From: Gammaproteobacteria bacterium
GTDB lineage: Bacteria; Pseudomonadota; Gammaproteobacteria; SZUA-229
Length of the DNA stretch: 37,237 nt
Assembly (NCBI GenBank): GCA_024277705.1
Contig: JAJRUQ010000109.1
Span: 1-37,237 of the forward strand
Direction: 5' to 3'
Shown: piece by piece, positions 1-10,380 of the stretch
Layout of the letters: each line of letters opens with the position of its first letter
How positions within the stretch are numbered: the first letter of the stretch is position 1
The notes under the pieces: model-generated
What the model was told of the DNA's origin: nothing
The model's input: only the letters and a program-made list of their open reading frames with translations
The model's database searches: none
Program-made: the position numbers and the translations under genes

Positions 1-130
1 AAGTTTTAAGATACAAGTTGTAAGTTTAAAAACATAAATCAAAAGAAGCTTGTTAAACAGAAGGTTATTCAGCTTTTAACTTGCTACTTGTAACTTAAAA
101 CTTTTAACTTACAACGTCTCTTTCTGGCCG
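1..130. repeat. Module A repeat, copy 1 (AT-rich, inverted relative to copy 2)
   Basis: The stretch is built from short degenerate units of the type AAGTTTTAAG / AAGTTGTAAG and their complements. It matches 9951-10070 in reverse complement almost end to end, including the non-AT edge CGGCCAGAAAGAGA. A third, shorter copy lies at about 10281-10322. No protein is evident. The window edge may truncate this copy. Confidence 0.8.
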
Positions 131-243
131 TCCTGGCCGTCCTCGGAAGTGCCGCTATCAATTATTTGTTTTTTCGTCAGGGTCGGATGACGACAGAGTG
201 GTTGTCTGGCTTAACTCCGGTTATTTTCCTGCATTATTGAAGA
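131..243. other. No recognisable gene
   Basis: Between module A and slyX a short plus-strand frame (about 116-240) could encode a hydrophobic stretch beginning LFLAVLAVLG and ending VIFLHY. It starts inside the repeat, has no ribosome binding site, and I do not recognise it. It could be the tail of a broken membrane-protein gene. A tandem TGGCCGTCC doublet marks the junction with the repeat. Confidence 0.3.
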
Positions 244-267
244 TTAATAATGCGGCGGTGGTGTTTC

Positions 268-447
268 TTAACTTTCATGTGCGACCGGCGATGATTGTGC
301 GGTTTTTATTTTTTTCTCTAAAATGGATACCTGAAGCTTCAGGATATCAATTTCTTCATGTTGCTGAATAACGGTCCGGTTTAATATTTCGATGGTATCT
401 TCCAGATGGGTTAAACGTATTTCCAGTTCGGTTATGCGGTTTTCCAT
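268..447 (-). CDS. slyX: SlyX family protein, conserved tail cut off by in-frame TAA
   Basis: This encodes a 59-residue acidic coiled-coil protein starting MENRITELEIRLTHLED. It has the heptad pattern and size of SlyX, a small conserved gammaproteobacterial protein whose molecular role is poorly defined. The first stop is the TAA at 268-270. The frame then continues without shift through ETPPPHY to a second TAA at 244-246. E. coli SlyX ends EETPPPHY, so the TAA occupies the place of a conserved Glu codon (GAA to TAA would be one G-to-T change). The start ATG lies two bases after the cysZ stop, so the two genes are probably co-transcribed. The product may still fold, because only the flexible tail is lost. 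Confidence 0.8.
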   Translation of the reverse strand: MENRITELEIRLTHLEDTIEILNRTVIQQHEEIDILKLQVSILEKKIKTAQSSPVAHES

Positions 448-449
448 GA

Positions 450-1169
450 TTATGTCACTGCGTCTGTTTTTGTTACTGATTTTGTGGCACCGGCAACGGC
501 CATTGGCATCGCCAGAAAGTTAAGTACAGGGATACTGGTTATGATAAAGACAGCACTGCCAAGCCCCAGTGATCGCATTCTGTGGTTACGGTTATGTGTT
601 TTGATGTCTTCAAAAAACAGGCCGCGGTTGGCCAGCGGGTAGTCATTGTATTCCAGGGCAAAAAACCAGACTGAAAATAAAATCCACAGAAAAGGGGCGA
701 TGATGTTGATCCCCGGGATCAGGGTAATGATGATCAGTGGAATAAACCATTTGATCGCATACAGGATTTTTTGAAGCTCGGAGGCAATGGTGCGGCTTAT
801 TAATTTAAAAAAGCCATCGCTGTTGATATCCTCGGGTTTTTTGCCGGTTAACATGGCTTAAATTTGTGCCGATAAGAAACTGTTAAAGGGGGCAGCGATC
901 AGATTAGCAACCATGGTAAATGTGTAGAACACGATAATAAACATGGCGATGGCAAACAATGGCCAGATCAACCATTCCAGCCAGTCCAGCCAGTCGGGTA
1001 AAAGCTGTTGTAACCAGTGATCAAGCTGATCACTTAACAGTTTTGCCGCCAGCGAAAACAGGCCGAGATTAATAAAAAACGGGACGAGTACAAAACGTTT
1101 GATTCCCGGTTTAAACAATAAAGTGAAGCCGCTGAAACAGTCCAGAAAGCCTTTTGCAAATGAAAGCAT
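450..1169 (-). pseudogene. cysZ: CysZ-like sulfate permease, interrupted by one in-frame TAA
   Basis: CysZ is an inner-membrane sulfate uptake protein (EI24 family) feeding cysteine synthesis. The N-terminal part (858-1169, 103 residues) has the family opening with FKPGIKRFVLVP and ANLIAAPFNSFLSAQI. The C-terminal part (450-854, 134 residues) starts MLTGKKPED and holds the YNDYPLANRGLFF and PVLNFLAMPMAVAGAT motifs. The two are in the same frame, separated by TAA (858-860) and one GCC codon. Relatives read AEQLEARLTG at this point, so the stop sits exactly at an expected Glu. The whole would be about 239 residues, close to the usual 250, with no frameshift or deletion. It is either a very recent nonsense mutation, a sequencing error, or a suppressed stop. 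It lies upstream of slyX in the same direction. Confidence 0.8.
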
Positions 1170-1254
1170 GATAATGACAGAAATGAGGTGAATAATGGTT
1201 GTAGCTTAAACCTGATCTCACCGATTGCAAAACAGTTTCCGGGTTGATCGGGAA

Positions 1255-1342
1255 TTTTGCCGCAAAGGACGCAAAAGACGCAAAGAAAAACATTTTGTTT
1301 GATTCGACTTTTGCTTTTCTTCGCGTTCTTTGCGGCAAAAAA
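1255..1342. repeat. Module D hairpin repeat, copy 1
   Basis: Long imperfect inverted repeat: the left arm TTTTGCCGCAAAGGACGCAA pairs with a right arm ending CGTTCTTTGCGGCAAAA. A longer copy is at 11555-11682, and degraded relatives are at 18241-18280 and 19722-19785. Small ORFs crossing it are by-products of the repeat. Confidence 0.8.
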
Positions 1343-1363
1343 TATTTTACCTGATATTCAGGC

Positions 1364-1427
1364 GTCGGAGTCATTTTAATAACTAACATAGCATAACTGT
1401 CAGTAAGTGTTTAAAAATGACTCCGAC
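1364..1427. repeat. Module B 64-bp palindromic element, copy 1
   Basis: A 64-bp unit bounded by inverted termini GTCGGAGTCATTTT and AAAATGACTCCGAC. In reverse complement it differs from the copy at 10080-10143 at about two positions. It is flanked on the left by ATTCAGG and on the right by CCGGTGGCTCG. It carries no coding capacity and resembles a MITE- or REP-like intergenic element. Confidence 0.85.
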
Positions 1428-1468
1428 ACCGGTGGCTCGTTTATAACATTGATTATTGTTTTGTTTTT

Positions 1469-1546
1469 TCGCGTCTTTAGCGTTCTCGATAACTGCTCCT
1501 GCGTTATTCTACTTACGGGTGTCCTGCCCTGATTCGCGGATTAACG
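1469..1546. repeat. Module C repeat, copy 1
   Basis: A unit of about 78 bp starting TTCGCGTCTTTAGCGTTCTC and ending near GATTCGCGGATTAACG. Close copies lie at 10198-10276 and 11841-11919. It contains a small potential hairpin around GGGTGTCCTGCCC. It ends four bases from the stop codon of the FGGY kinase gene, so it lies in or just after that gene's 3-prime UTR. Confidence 0.8.
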
Positions 1547-1550
1547 TTTT

Positions 1551-2876
1551 TTAACTGTCTACTGCCAACATTTCGTTATGGCCGGTTTTATGACGATTAA
1601 AGCCTTTTCTTGCCAGCAGGGCGCTGCCGTAACTGGCTTCATTATGCTCAGCGGTGACGGTGTTGATGCCGGTTGCCTGCTGGCGTATTTTTGTCCACGC
1701 GGTATTTTTACTGCCACCGCCAGCGCTGTATATTATTTCTGGTTGTGCCGCGCCCAGGGCAGCAAGTTTTTCATAACCTTCCGCTTCGATACGGGCGATA
1801 CCTTCCAGTAAAGCCTGAAAAAACGCAATATCGGAGGCTGGTCTTGGCGTGGTGTGACTTTGTTTTTGACTGTCATTGACCGGGAAACGTTCACCGCTGG
1901 CGGGCAGGGGGTAATACTGTAAACCGGTATTGTTGTCCGGCCTGAGTTGCGGGGTCATTGCCTCCAGTTGCTGTGCGGTGAAGTATTTCAATAATACAGC
2001 TCCGCCAGTATTCGAGGCTCCGCCAACCAGCCACTGATTGTTAATGCGGTGGCTGTAAATACCGTATTTTGCATTGAACAGGGGTTTGTCGGTAAACAGC
2101 TTTATAACCAGGGTGCTGCCCAGCGAGGTAACGGCATCGCCTGTTTTACCGGCACCGGTGGCCAGCACCGCGGCATTGCTGTCGGTAGTGCCGGCGATGA
2201 CCTGGCAATTACCGGCCAGTTGGTATTTTTTTATGAGTTCAGGCTTTACTGGAGCCATGATTTACCCTGCTGCCAGCACCCGCGGTAACACTTTTTCAGG
2301 CAGTAGTTTTGTTAACCAGTCCGGCCATTGTCGCAGAATGCTGTTATACCCCAGTTTAAGGCAATTATTTTCATCACTGATGCCGTATTTTCCGGTAAGT
2401 GTGGCTGCCAGCCAGTCCGCCTGATGGCAGAGAATTTCGGTATCCGGATAGTGTTGTAATAAATTCAGGGCCTTGGCCAGAGAGGAACTGGCACCGTGTA
2501 CCGCCGTTTCTGCAGGTGCGTGTTGTTTAATGTATTGCGCCTGGCTCTGGCTCCGGGAATCATTGTACATCAGTGCCGGTGATAAGGCAGAGCCGTCCTT
2601 GCTGCAGGCAATGAGGGTGCCGGAGGTGCCATCAATGGCAATGGCGGTTATTTTCAGAGTATTGTTTTTAGCGGTTAATTTTTCAGAAACCGCGCTGAGC
2701 AGTTTGTCCAGAGCCGGTAACCAGTCGGTGGCCGGCTGCTCGTTCTTGCCGTCTTCCGGGGGGGAGAAGGATAATGCAATGCGGTGTTCAGCAATCGTTG
2801 TTTTATTGTTATCTATAACACAGGCGCGAATACCACTGGTACCGATGTCAATACCGAGATAAGCGGCAGTACTCAT
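1551..2876 (-). pseudogene. FGGY-family carbohydrate kinase, interrupted by one in-frame TAA
   Basis: Members phosphorylate a sugar or polyol with ATP. The SDENNCLKLGY-type segment most resembles ribulokinase/xylulokinase-like FGGY proteins such as the cyanobacterial D-ribulose kinase group, but the substrate is not certain. N-terminal half (2265-2876): YLGIDIGTSGIRACVID phosphate-binding strand and AIDGTSGTLIAC. C-terminal half (1551-2261): GTTDSNAAVLATGAGKTGD and the adenosine-motif region YSAGGGSKNTAW. A TAA at 2262-2264 separates them in the same frame, so without it the product would be about 441 residues, normal for the family. I start at MSTAAYLG (2876), not the earlier in-frame ATG at 2933, because 2933 lies inside queF and adds an unrelated 19-residue extension. 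It begins 23 bases after queF and is probably in its operon. Confidence 0.75.
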
Positions 2877-2899
2877 AAAATCAGGGTTGCCTGCAGGGA

Positions 2900-3289
2900 T
2901 TATGGCAGAGTGACGACTGCCGGGGCATTCCATGCCGGATTTTTATGCTCTGCAACAACGCTGGTGTAAACCCCGCCACGGACATTAAAGTCAGCGGTTA
3001 AACGCATAAACCGTGGTTGGCAGGCATTGACCAGGTCAGACAGGATTTCATTGGTCACGGCTTCATGAAAAGCGCCTGCCTCACGAAATGCCCAGATGTA
3101 GAGTTTCAGTGATTTAAGTTCAATACAGCTGGCATCGGGCACATATTCCAGATGCAGGGTGGCAAAATCGGGTTGTCCGGTTTTCGGGCATAAACAGGTA
3201 AATTCCGGTAGACGGATACGAATGGTGTAATCACGTTCCGGTGCTGGATTGTCAAAGGTTTCCAGTGTTTTTGACGGTTGTGTAGACAT
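2900..3289 (-). CDS. queF: NADPH-dependent 7-cyano-7-deazaguanine reductase (preQ0 reductase)
   Basis: QueF reduces preQ0 to preQ1 in the queuosine tRNA-modification pathway in the cytoplasm. From the start at 3289 it is 129 residues, the short single-domain (YkvM-type) form rather than the longer E. coli form. The thioimide-forming Cys is C34 in [10 protein letters not shown] and the general-acid Asp is D41, seven residues apart as in B. subtilis QueF. The family motif [10 protein letters not shown] and the substrate-binding GAFHE follow. A longer start at 3328 exists, but its ATG overlaps the likely -10 box, so [10 protein letters not shown] is preferred. It is first in a minus-strand run with the FGGY kinase and is divergent from smc. 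Confidence 0.93.
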   Translation of the reverse strand: MSTQPSKTLETFDNPAPERDYTIRIRLPEFTCLCPKTGQPDFATLHLEYVPDASCIELKSLKLYIWAFREAGAFHEAVTNEILSDLVNACQPRFMRLTADFNVRGGVYTSVVAEHKNPAWNAPAVVTLP

Positions 3290-3320
3290 CGAAGGTTCTC
3301 TGGCAAGCGGTTTTAATCGG

Positions 3321-3345
3321 GCGCACATTATAGCGAATATTGTGC
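3321..3345 (-). promoter_or_regulatory. Candidate queF promoter -10 in an imperfect palindrome
   Basis: On the minus strand TATAAT lies at 3327-3332, about 40 bases before the queF start. It sits inside an interrupted palindrome with CGCACA and TGTGCG arms (roughly 3322-3346). No strong -35 is visible. The palindrome could be an operator; this is inference only. Confidence 0.4.
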
Positions 3346-3458
3346 GGGAAAATGTTTTTTTATTTTTCCTTAAAATACTGAGCTTAGCAATATCATAGGC
3401 TTAGCGTAACACCTTAAATATGCCCTGTTAGATTCACCCTGTTTATGGATTTTACCGC

Positions 3459-3486
3459 TTAACAATCAACTTTTCTCATGTAAACT
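3459..3486 (+). promoter_or_regulatory. Candidate smc promoter
   Basis: TTAACA (3459-3464) and TAAACT (3481-3486) are separated by 16 bases and lie 33 bases before the smc ATG. The boxes are reasonable sigma-70 matches, but the call is by eye only. Confidence 0.4.
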
Positions 3487-3518
3487 AGGCTCTTTTTGAA
3501 CCTGAAATATTAAATTTA

Positions 3519-6500
3519 ATGCGTTTAAGCAAGATTAAACTCGCCGGCTTTAAGTCCTTCGTTGATGCAACCACCATTAATTTACCGAGTAATTTAACCG
3601 GCATTGTTGGTCCTAACGGCTGTGGTAAATCCAATACCATTGATGCGGTACGCTGGGTGATGGGGGAGTCTTCCGCCAAGCATTTGCGCGGGGCATCAAT
3701 GGATGATGTTATTTTTAATGGTTCTTCTGCCAGAAAACCGGTGGACATGGCCTCGGTTGAGCTTATTTTTGATAACAGTGAGGGCAAGCTGGGAGGCCAG
3801 TATGCCAACTACGCTGAAATATCAGTGAAGCGCCAGGTGAGTCGTGACGGGCAGTCAAAATACAGCTTAAATGGCACCCGTTGCCGGCGTCGTGATGTTG
3901 CTGACCTGTTTCTGGGTACCGGACTCGGACCGCGCAGTTATGCGATTATAGAGCAGGGGATGATCTCCCGCCTGATTGAAGCCAAACCAGAAGAATTACG
4001 CAGTTTTTTAGAAGAAGCCGCCGGCATTTCCAAGTATAAGGAACGCCGTCGCGAGACGGAAACACGCATCCGCCATACCCGTGAAAATCTGGAGCGGCTT
4101 TCAGATTTACGTGAAGAAATTGATAAACAGCTGGCCAGATTACAGCGCCAGAGCCGGAGTGCGGAACGTTATAAAGAGCTGAAACAGGATGAACGTGAAT
4201 TAAAGGCTGAACACCTGGCTTTATACTGGCGTGAGCTGAAAGCAGAGCTGGATCAGCGGGATAAAGAAATTCAAAGCATAGAAACCGCGTTAGAGCAGGT
4301 TATTGCTGAGCAGCGTGCAACAGAATCCAGTATTGAAGCGAACCGCCAGCAGGGTACAGAATCTAATGAGATTCTCAATAATGTACAGGCGGAATATTAT
4401 CGTCTGGGTGCCGATATTTCTGCAAAAGAACAAAATATCAAACATCAGCAGGATTTATTACAACGCCAGCAAACTGATCTGCAGCAGATTGAGACTGCTC
4501 TGGCTGATGCCACTCAGGCAATACAGTCAGACAAGCAGTCCATTGAAGAATTTCAGCAGAATCTGGCCACTGAAGAACCGCAACTGCTTGGCTTAAAGAA
4601 ACAGGAAGCAGAAAGTGCGACCAGCTTTCAGCAGTCTGAAAAAGCCATGCATGACTGGCAGCAACAGTGGGATGAAATTAATCGGAAATATTCGGCCGAA
4701 AGTCAGAAAGCACAGGTCGAACGCTCACGCATGGAGCAACTGGAGCGTCATGTTGAGCAGTTAAAACAGCGTTTGCAGAAAATTGATGTTGAGAAGCAGG
4801 CGATGCAGGGTGAAAACCTTGAACAGCAAATTGCCGATCTGAATGTTTTACTGACAAAATCTACGCAAGACAAAGAAAGCAATGAACAGCAGTTAAGCGA
4901 TGCCATTGCGAAAATAAGAAGCACCCGCGAAACAATTAGCGAAGCCGAGCAAAGGTCTGCCGAAGTACGCCGCAGACTCAACCAGTATCAGGGCAGCCTG
5001 TCTTCGATGGAAGCATTGCAGGAAGCCGCACTGGGTAAAACCGACAAGGTGGTACAGCAATGGCTGGAAAAAAGCGGCATCAGGAATAATGCACGTTTTG
5101 CAGAAAAGCTTAAGGTTGATGATGGCTGGGAGCTGGCTGTGGAAACCGTGTTAGGTGATACACTTGAAGCCATCTGTGTGGACAAGATTGATCGACTCTC
5201 GGCAGCACTGAATACTCTGGAAGACAGCAATGTTTCATTAATTGAAACCGGGGAAACAGATAGAACAGCGATGGCAGCAACGGGGTTGTTGCTTGAGAAG
5301 GTCTCATCTGCGCTTGATCTAACACCGTTTTTGCATGGCATTCGCTGCACTGACTCTTTAGATGAGGCTTTAAAAATGCGCCCGTCATTGAGTTCAGGTG
5401 AATCCATTGTTACCCGCGATGGTATCTGGCTGGGTGCCAACTGGTTGCGTATCAGTCGCGATAAAGATGCTAGCACCGGAGTGCTGGCAAGAGAGCAGAG
5501 TATTCGTGATTTACAACAGCAACTAACCGAACTTGAAGCCAGTGCTGAACAGATAACGCTGGCATTGAATGACAAGCGTGCTGAATTGCAGGCAAGTGAG
5601 CAGCAACGTGAGGAAATTCAGGTTGCTTTAAATACGATACATTCGCGTTTAAATGAAATTAAAGCGCAAATTACAGCACGTGAATCACGTCATGAGCATA
5701 TTACCCGCCGGGGTGAAACGCTGGACACTGAGTTGGAAGAAACCCGGAATTTGCTTGCCAGTGAACAGCTTAATATTGAAAATGCCACAAAAAATCGTAA
5801 TGCGGCACTGGAAAGCGCTGAAAGAATGGAAGCCGACAGAAAGGCGTTACAACAGCAGCGTGAAACCTTACAGCAGGAGCTGCAGCAGCATCGGTCGAAT
5901 TTGCAGCAGCATCGTGAGCAGGTACATCAGCTGGATATTCGTGTTGAAGGTTTAAAAACCCGTTTAAGTGGATTGTTGCATAATATACAGCGTATGGAAC
6001 AGGCGCAAACCGCACAGTTGCAACGTAAGCAGGAGCTGGAAATCCTGCTCAAACAGTCTACGCAACCGACGGCGCAGCTGGAAAGCGAACTGAAAATCAT
6101 GTTGGCACAGCGCCTGAACGCAGAAGAGGCTCTCAGCGAAGCCCGCCGTAAAGTTGAAAGCATTAGTCATACGCTGCGAACACTTGAACAGCAGCGTGGC
6201 GAGTATGAGCAAAAATCACAAAATATCCGTTCCAGACTGGAAAAGATGCGGCTGGACAGCCAGGAAACCCGGGTAAGAAGTAAAACCACGTTAGAACAGC
6301 TGGCGGAAACGCGTTTTGAACTGGATGATGTTCTGGCAACACTGAAGCAGAAAGATGCGGAGCATGGCAGCCAGGTCAGTAGTCAGCAATGGCAGACAAA
6401 ACTGTCAGAAGTGGCACAGAAAATTTCCAGGCTTGGACCGATTAATCTTGCCGCCATCGATGAGTACCAGGAACAGTTACAACGCAAAGAATACCTTGAT

Positions 6501-7052
6501 GATCAGGACAAGGATGTAAACGCCGCCCTGGCTATTCTGGAAGAGGCCATTGCTAAAATTGACAAGGAAACCCGGCATCGTTTTAAAGAAACCTATGACC
6601 ATGTCAATTCCCGTATCAAGGAAATGTTCCCGCGCCTGTTCGGTGGCGGTACTGCCTTCCTGGAAATGACCGGTGATGATTTACTGAACACCGGGGTGGC
6701 TATTATGGCAAGGCCACCGGGTAAACGGATTTCCAATATTCATCTGATGTCGGGTGGCGAAAAAGCATTAACCGCTGTAGCGCTGGTGTTTGCCATCTTT
6801 GAACTGAATCCGGCACCATTCTGTATGCTGGATGAGGTGGATGCACCGCTTGATGAAGCCAATGTTGGTCGTTTCTGCCAGCTGGTCAAAGAAATGTCAT
6901 CACGGGTACAATTTATTTTTATTACTCATAATAAAACCACGATGGAAATTTCTGAACACCTGAGCGGTGTTACTATGCGTGAATCAGGCGTTTCCCGTCT
7001 GGTTTCTGTAGATGTTGCAGAGGCTGCAACGATGGCAGGTGTAGGAGCATAA
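3519..7052 (+). CDS. smc: Chromosome segregation protein SMC
   Basis: Smc is the ATPase of the bacterial condensin that compacts and resolves the chromosome, normally with ScpA and ScpB. The 1177-residue product has the complete architecture: N-terminal head with Walker A GPNGCGKSN (residues 31-39), a long coiled coil (about 170-500), a hinge (about 510-670), a second coiled coil (about 670-1010), and a C-terminal head. The C-terminal head has the signature LMSGGEKALTAVAL and Walker B FCMLDEVDAPLDEANV. Length is normal for the family. zipA follows four bases after the stop and ligA lies further on, the order known from Pseudomonas-type genomes. No scpAB is present here. Confidence 0.97.
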   Translation: MRLSKIKLAGFKSFVDATTINLPSNLTGIVGPNGCGKSNTIDAVRWVMGESSAKHLRGASMDDVIFNGSSARKPVDMASVELIFDNSEGKLGGQYANYAEISVKRQVSRDGQSKYSLNGTRCRRRDVADLFLGTGLGPRSYAIIEQGMISRLIEAKPEELRSFLEEAAGISKYKERRRETETRIRHTRENLERLSDLREEIDKQLARLQRQSRSAERYKELKQDERELKAEHLALYWRELKAELDQRDKEIQSIETALEQVIAEQRATESSIEANRQQGTESNEILNNVQAEYYRLGADISAKEQNIKHQQDLLQRQQTDLQQIETALADATQAIQSDKQSIEEFQQNLATEEPQLLGLKKQEAESATSFQQSEKAMHDWQQQWDEINRKYSAESQKAQVERSRMEQLERHVEQLKQRLQKIDVEKQAMQGENLEQQIADLNVLLTKSTQDKESNEQQLSDAIAKIRSTRETISEAEQRSAEVRRRLNQYQGSLSSMEALQEAALGKTDKVVQQWLEKSGIRNNARFAEKLKVDDGWELAVETVLGDTLEAICVDKIDRLSAALNTLEDSNVSLIETGETDRTAMAATGLLLEKVSSALDLTPFLHGIRCTDSLDEALKMRPSLSSGESIVTRDGIWLGANWLRISRDKDASTGVLAREQSIRDLQQQLTELEASAEQITLALNDKRAELQASEQQREEIQVALNTIHSRLNEIKAQITARESRHEHITRRGETLDTELEETRNLLASEQLNIENATKNRNAALESAERMEADRKALQQQRETLQQELQQHRSNLQQHREQVHQLDIRVEGLKTRLSGLLHNIQRMEQAQTAQLQRKQELEILLKQSTQPTAQLESELKIMLAQRLNAEEALSEARRKVESISHTLRTLEQQRGEYEQKSQNIRSRLEKMRLDSQETRVRSKTTLEQLAETRFELDDVLATLKQKDAEHGSQVSSQQWQTKLSEVAQKISRLGPINLAAIDEYQEQLQRKEYLDDQDKDVNAALAILEEAIAKIDKETRHRFKETYDHVNSRIKEMFPRLFGGGTAFLEMTGDDLLNTGVAIMARPPGKRISNIHLMSGGEKALTAVALVFAIFELNPAPFCMLDEVDAPLDEANVGRFCQLVKEMSSRVQFIFITHNKTTMEISEHLSGVTMRESGVSRLVSVDVAEAATMAGVGA

Positions 7053-7056
7053 ACCG

Positions 7057-7773
7057 GTGGAATCTCTGCGATGGATATTACTTGGCGCAGGTTTGGTTTT
7101 TGTACTGATCATTTATCTGTTAGGGCGCAGCCGGCGTCAGCGGCAGCATTCAATTGTCGATGAACTGGAAGAGGATCTACCGGCTTTTTCTGCACAAAGC
7201 CTTGATGATGTTGATGAAGGTATCGGTGAAGTCAGGGTAGTGACCGATGCCACTGTTGATGACGATACCGCCGCTGATGCTGAAATTATTGATAATAAAG
7301 CGGCTGCAGAAAATACTGAAAAACATGCCTTTCCTTCAGATATCATTGTTTTGTATATTCTTGCCCGGCCAAACAATGTTCTACTGGGGTCGCAGATTAA
7401 CAGCTCGGTACAGGCCATGGGCCTGAGTTTTGGCGAGATGAATATTTTTCATTATAAGCCCGAAGACCGTAAGGTGTTCAGCCTGGCCAACATGGTGGAG
7501 CCGGGTTCATTCGATGAAAATACTATTCATGATTTAAAAACCTCCGGACTGACGGTGTTTATGCAAATAAAAAAGGGTGATCCGCTGGATGACTTAACTG
7601 AAATGCTGCAACGCAGTTATCAGCTGGCCGGTTTGCTTGATGCCGTCTTGTGTAACCATAAACGAAAACCGTTAACGGAGCAGGATGCAGAAAACTATCG
7701 CACACAGGTCAGTGACTTTGAGCGAGCAGCATTGACGTCAGATGAAACCTTTGAAGCCACTAGCAAAAGCTGA
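7057..7773 (+). CDS. zipA: Cell division protein ZipA
   Basis: ZipA tethers FtsZ to the inner membrane during assembly of the division ring. The 238-residue product starts at a GTG (MESLRWILLGAGLVFVLIIY), giving one N-terminal membrane helix with a short periplasmic end. A basic RSRRQRQ stop-transfer, an acidic variable linker (about 30-95) and the C-terminal FtsZ-binding domain (about 95-230, from DIIVLYILARPNNVLLG) follow. It lies four bases after smc and is very probably co-transcribed and translationally coupled. The linker is shorter and more acidic than the Pro/Gln-rich one of E. coli, which is common outside enterics. Confidence 0.93.
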   Translation: MESLRWILLGAGLVFVLIIYLLGRSRRQRQHSIVDELEEDLPAFSAQSLDDVDEGIGEVRVVTDATVDDDTAADAEIIDNKAAAENTEKHAFPSDIIVLYILARPNNVLLGSQINSSVQAMGLSFGEMNIFHYKPEDRKVFSLANMVEPGSFDENTIHDLKTSGLTVFMQIKKGDPLDDLTEMLQRSYQLAGLLDAVLCNHKRKPLTEQDAENYRTQVSDFERAALTSDETFEATSKS

Positions 7774-7864
7774 AAAATATTGTACTCGCACGATAGAAGC
7801 TATCCATGAAGAAGGTAAAATACCTGAAGACAGTATTGACGGTTTTTATTATTGTGAAGGTTAA
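7742..7864 (+). CDS. Possible 40-residue protein between zipA and ligA
   Basis: A small ORF overlaps the last 32 bases of zipA in another frame. It encodes MKPLKPLAKAEKYC, then a charged middle, ending DSIDGFYYCEG. It fills most of the gap between zipA and ligA (ligA starts 25 bases after its stop), and the part beyond zipA reads like a protein, with balanced composition and two Cys. I do not recognise it. No clear ribosome binding site is visible apart from possible coupling to zipA translation. It may be a real microprotein or chance. Confidence 0.35.
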   Translation: MKPLKPLAKAEKYCTRTIEAIHEEGKIPEDSIDGFYYCEG

Positions 7865-7889
7865 TTTTTTGTGAAAAATACATTATTAA

Positions 7890-9929
<2,040 letters not shown>

Positions 9930-9950
9930 GCTACAGTGAATGAGTTAAAC

Positions 9951-10070
9951 CGGCCAGAAAGAGAAGTTGTAAGTTAAAAGTTTTAAGTTGTAAGTAGCAA
10001 GTCAAAAACTGGATAACCTTACGTTTAACAAGCTTCTTTTGGTTTATGTTTTTAAACTTACAACTTGTGA
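9951..10070. repeat. Module A repeat, copy 2 (inverted relative to 1-130)
   Basis: It begins CGGCCAGAAAGAG just after ligA and runs through AAGTTGTAAG-type units to ACAACTTGTGA. It is the near-complete reverse complement of 1-130. It is joined directly to module B copy 2 through GAGCCACCGG. Confidence 0.8.
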
Positions 10071-10079
10071 GCCACCGGG

Positions 10080-10143
10080 GTCGGAGTCATTTTTAAACGC
10101 TTACTAACAGTTATGCTATGTTAGTTATTAAAATGACTCCGAC
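10080..10143. repeat. Module B 64-bp palindromic element, copy 2
   Basis: It has the same 64-bp length and the same GTCGGAGTCATTTT / AAAATGACTCCGAC termini as copy 1. Flanks (GAGCCACCGG left, CCCTGAAT right) and core are both in the opposite orientation to copy 1, so this copy is a simple inversion of copy 1 with its flanks. Confidence 0.85.
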
Positions 10144-10197
10144 CCCTGAATAAAGCAACGGCAAGCAGTGCTCGCCCTACAAAAAACCTGAATTTTT

Positions 10198-10322
10198 TTC
10201 GCGTCTTTGGCGTTCTCGATAATTGCTTCTGCGTTATTCTACTTGCGGGCGTCTTGCCCTAATTTGCGGACCATTGTTTTTAAAGTTTTTAAACTTACAA
10301 CTTACAACTTAAAACTTCTCTT
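10198..10322. repeat. Module C copy 2 followed by a short module A fragment
   Basis: 10198-10276 matches the module C copies at 1469-1546 and 11841-11919 in the same orientation. 10281-10322 holds AAACTTACAACTTACAACTT units of module A. The pair lies downstream of the HD-domain gene, whose stop is at 10381. Confidence 0.7.
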
Positions 10323-10380
10323 AAGGCTCATTTTCGCTTGTTGTCAGGCTATGATGGTCAACCGGTTAATAAGAGAAAGA

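Noticed and set aside
1111-1389. 92-codon minus-strand frame across modules D and B
   Set aside because: It is contained in repeat sequence; a similar MTPTPEY start recurs at 11547-11729 only because the same repeats are present there.
244-2264. Genome-wide reassignment of TAA to a sense codon
   Set aside because: Many intact full-length genes in the window (smc, ligA, pdxT, queF region genes) stop at TAA at the expected family end, so TAA works as a stop here.
3326-3328. Upstream ATG as queF start
   Set aside because: The codon overlaps the likely -10 TATAAT and the extra 13 residues are not part of the family.
4988-5575. 195-codon open frame on the minus strand inside smc
   Set aside because: It is antisense to the smc hinge region, Ser/Cys-rich, without motif or ribosome binding site; a composition shadow.
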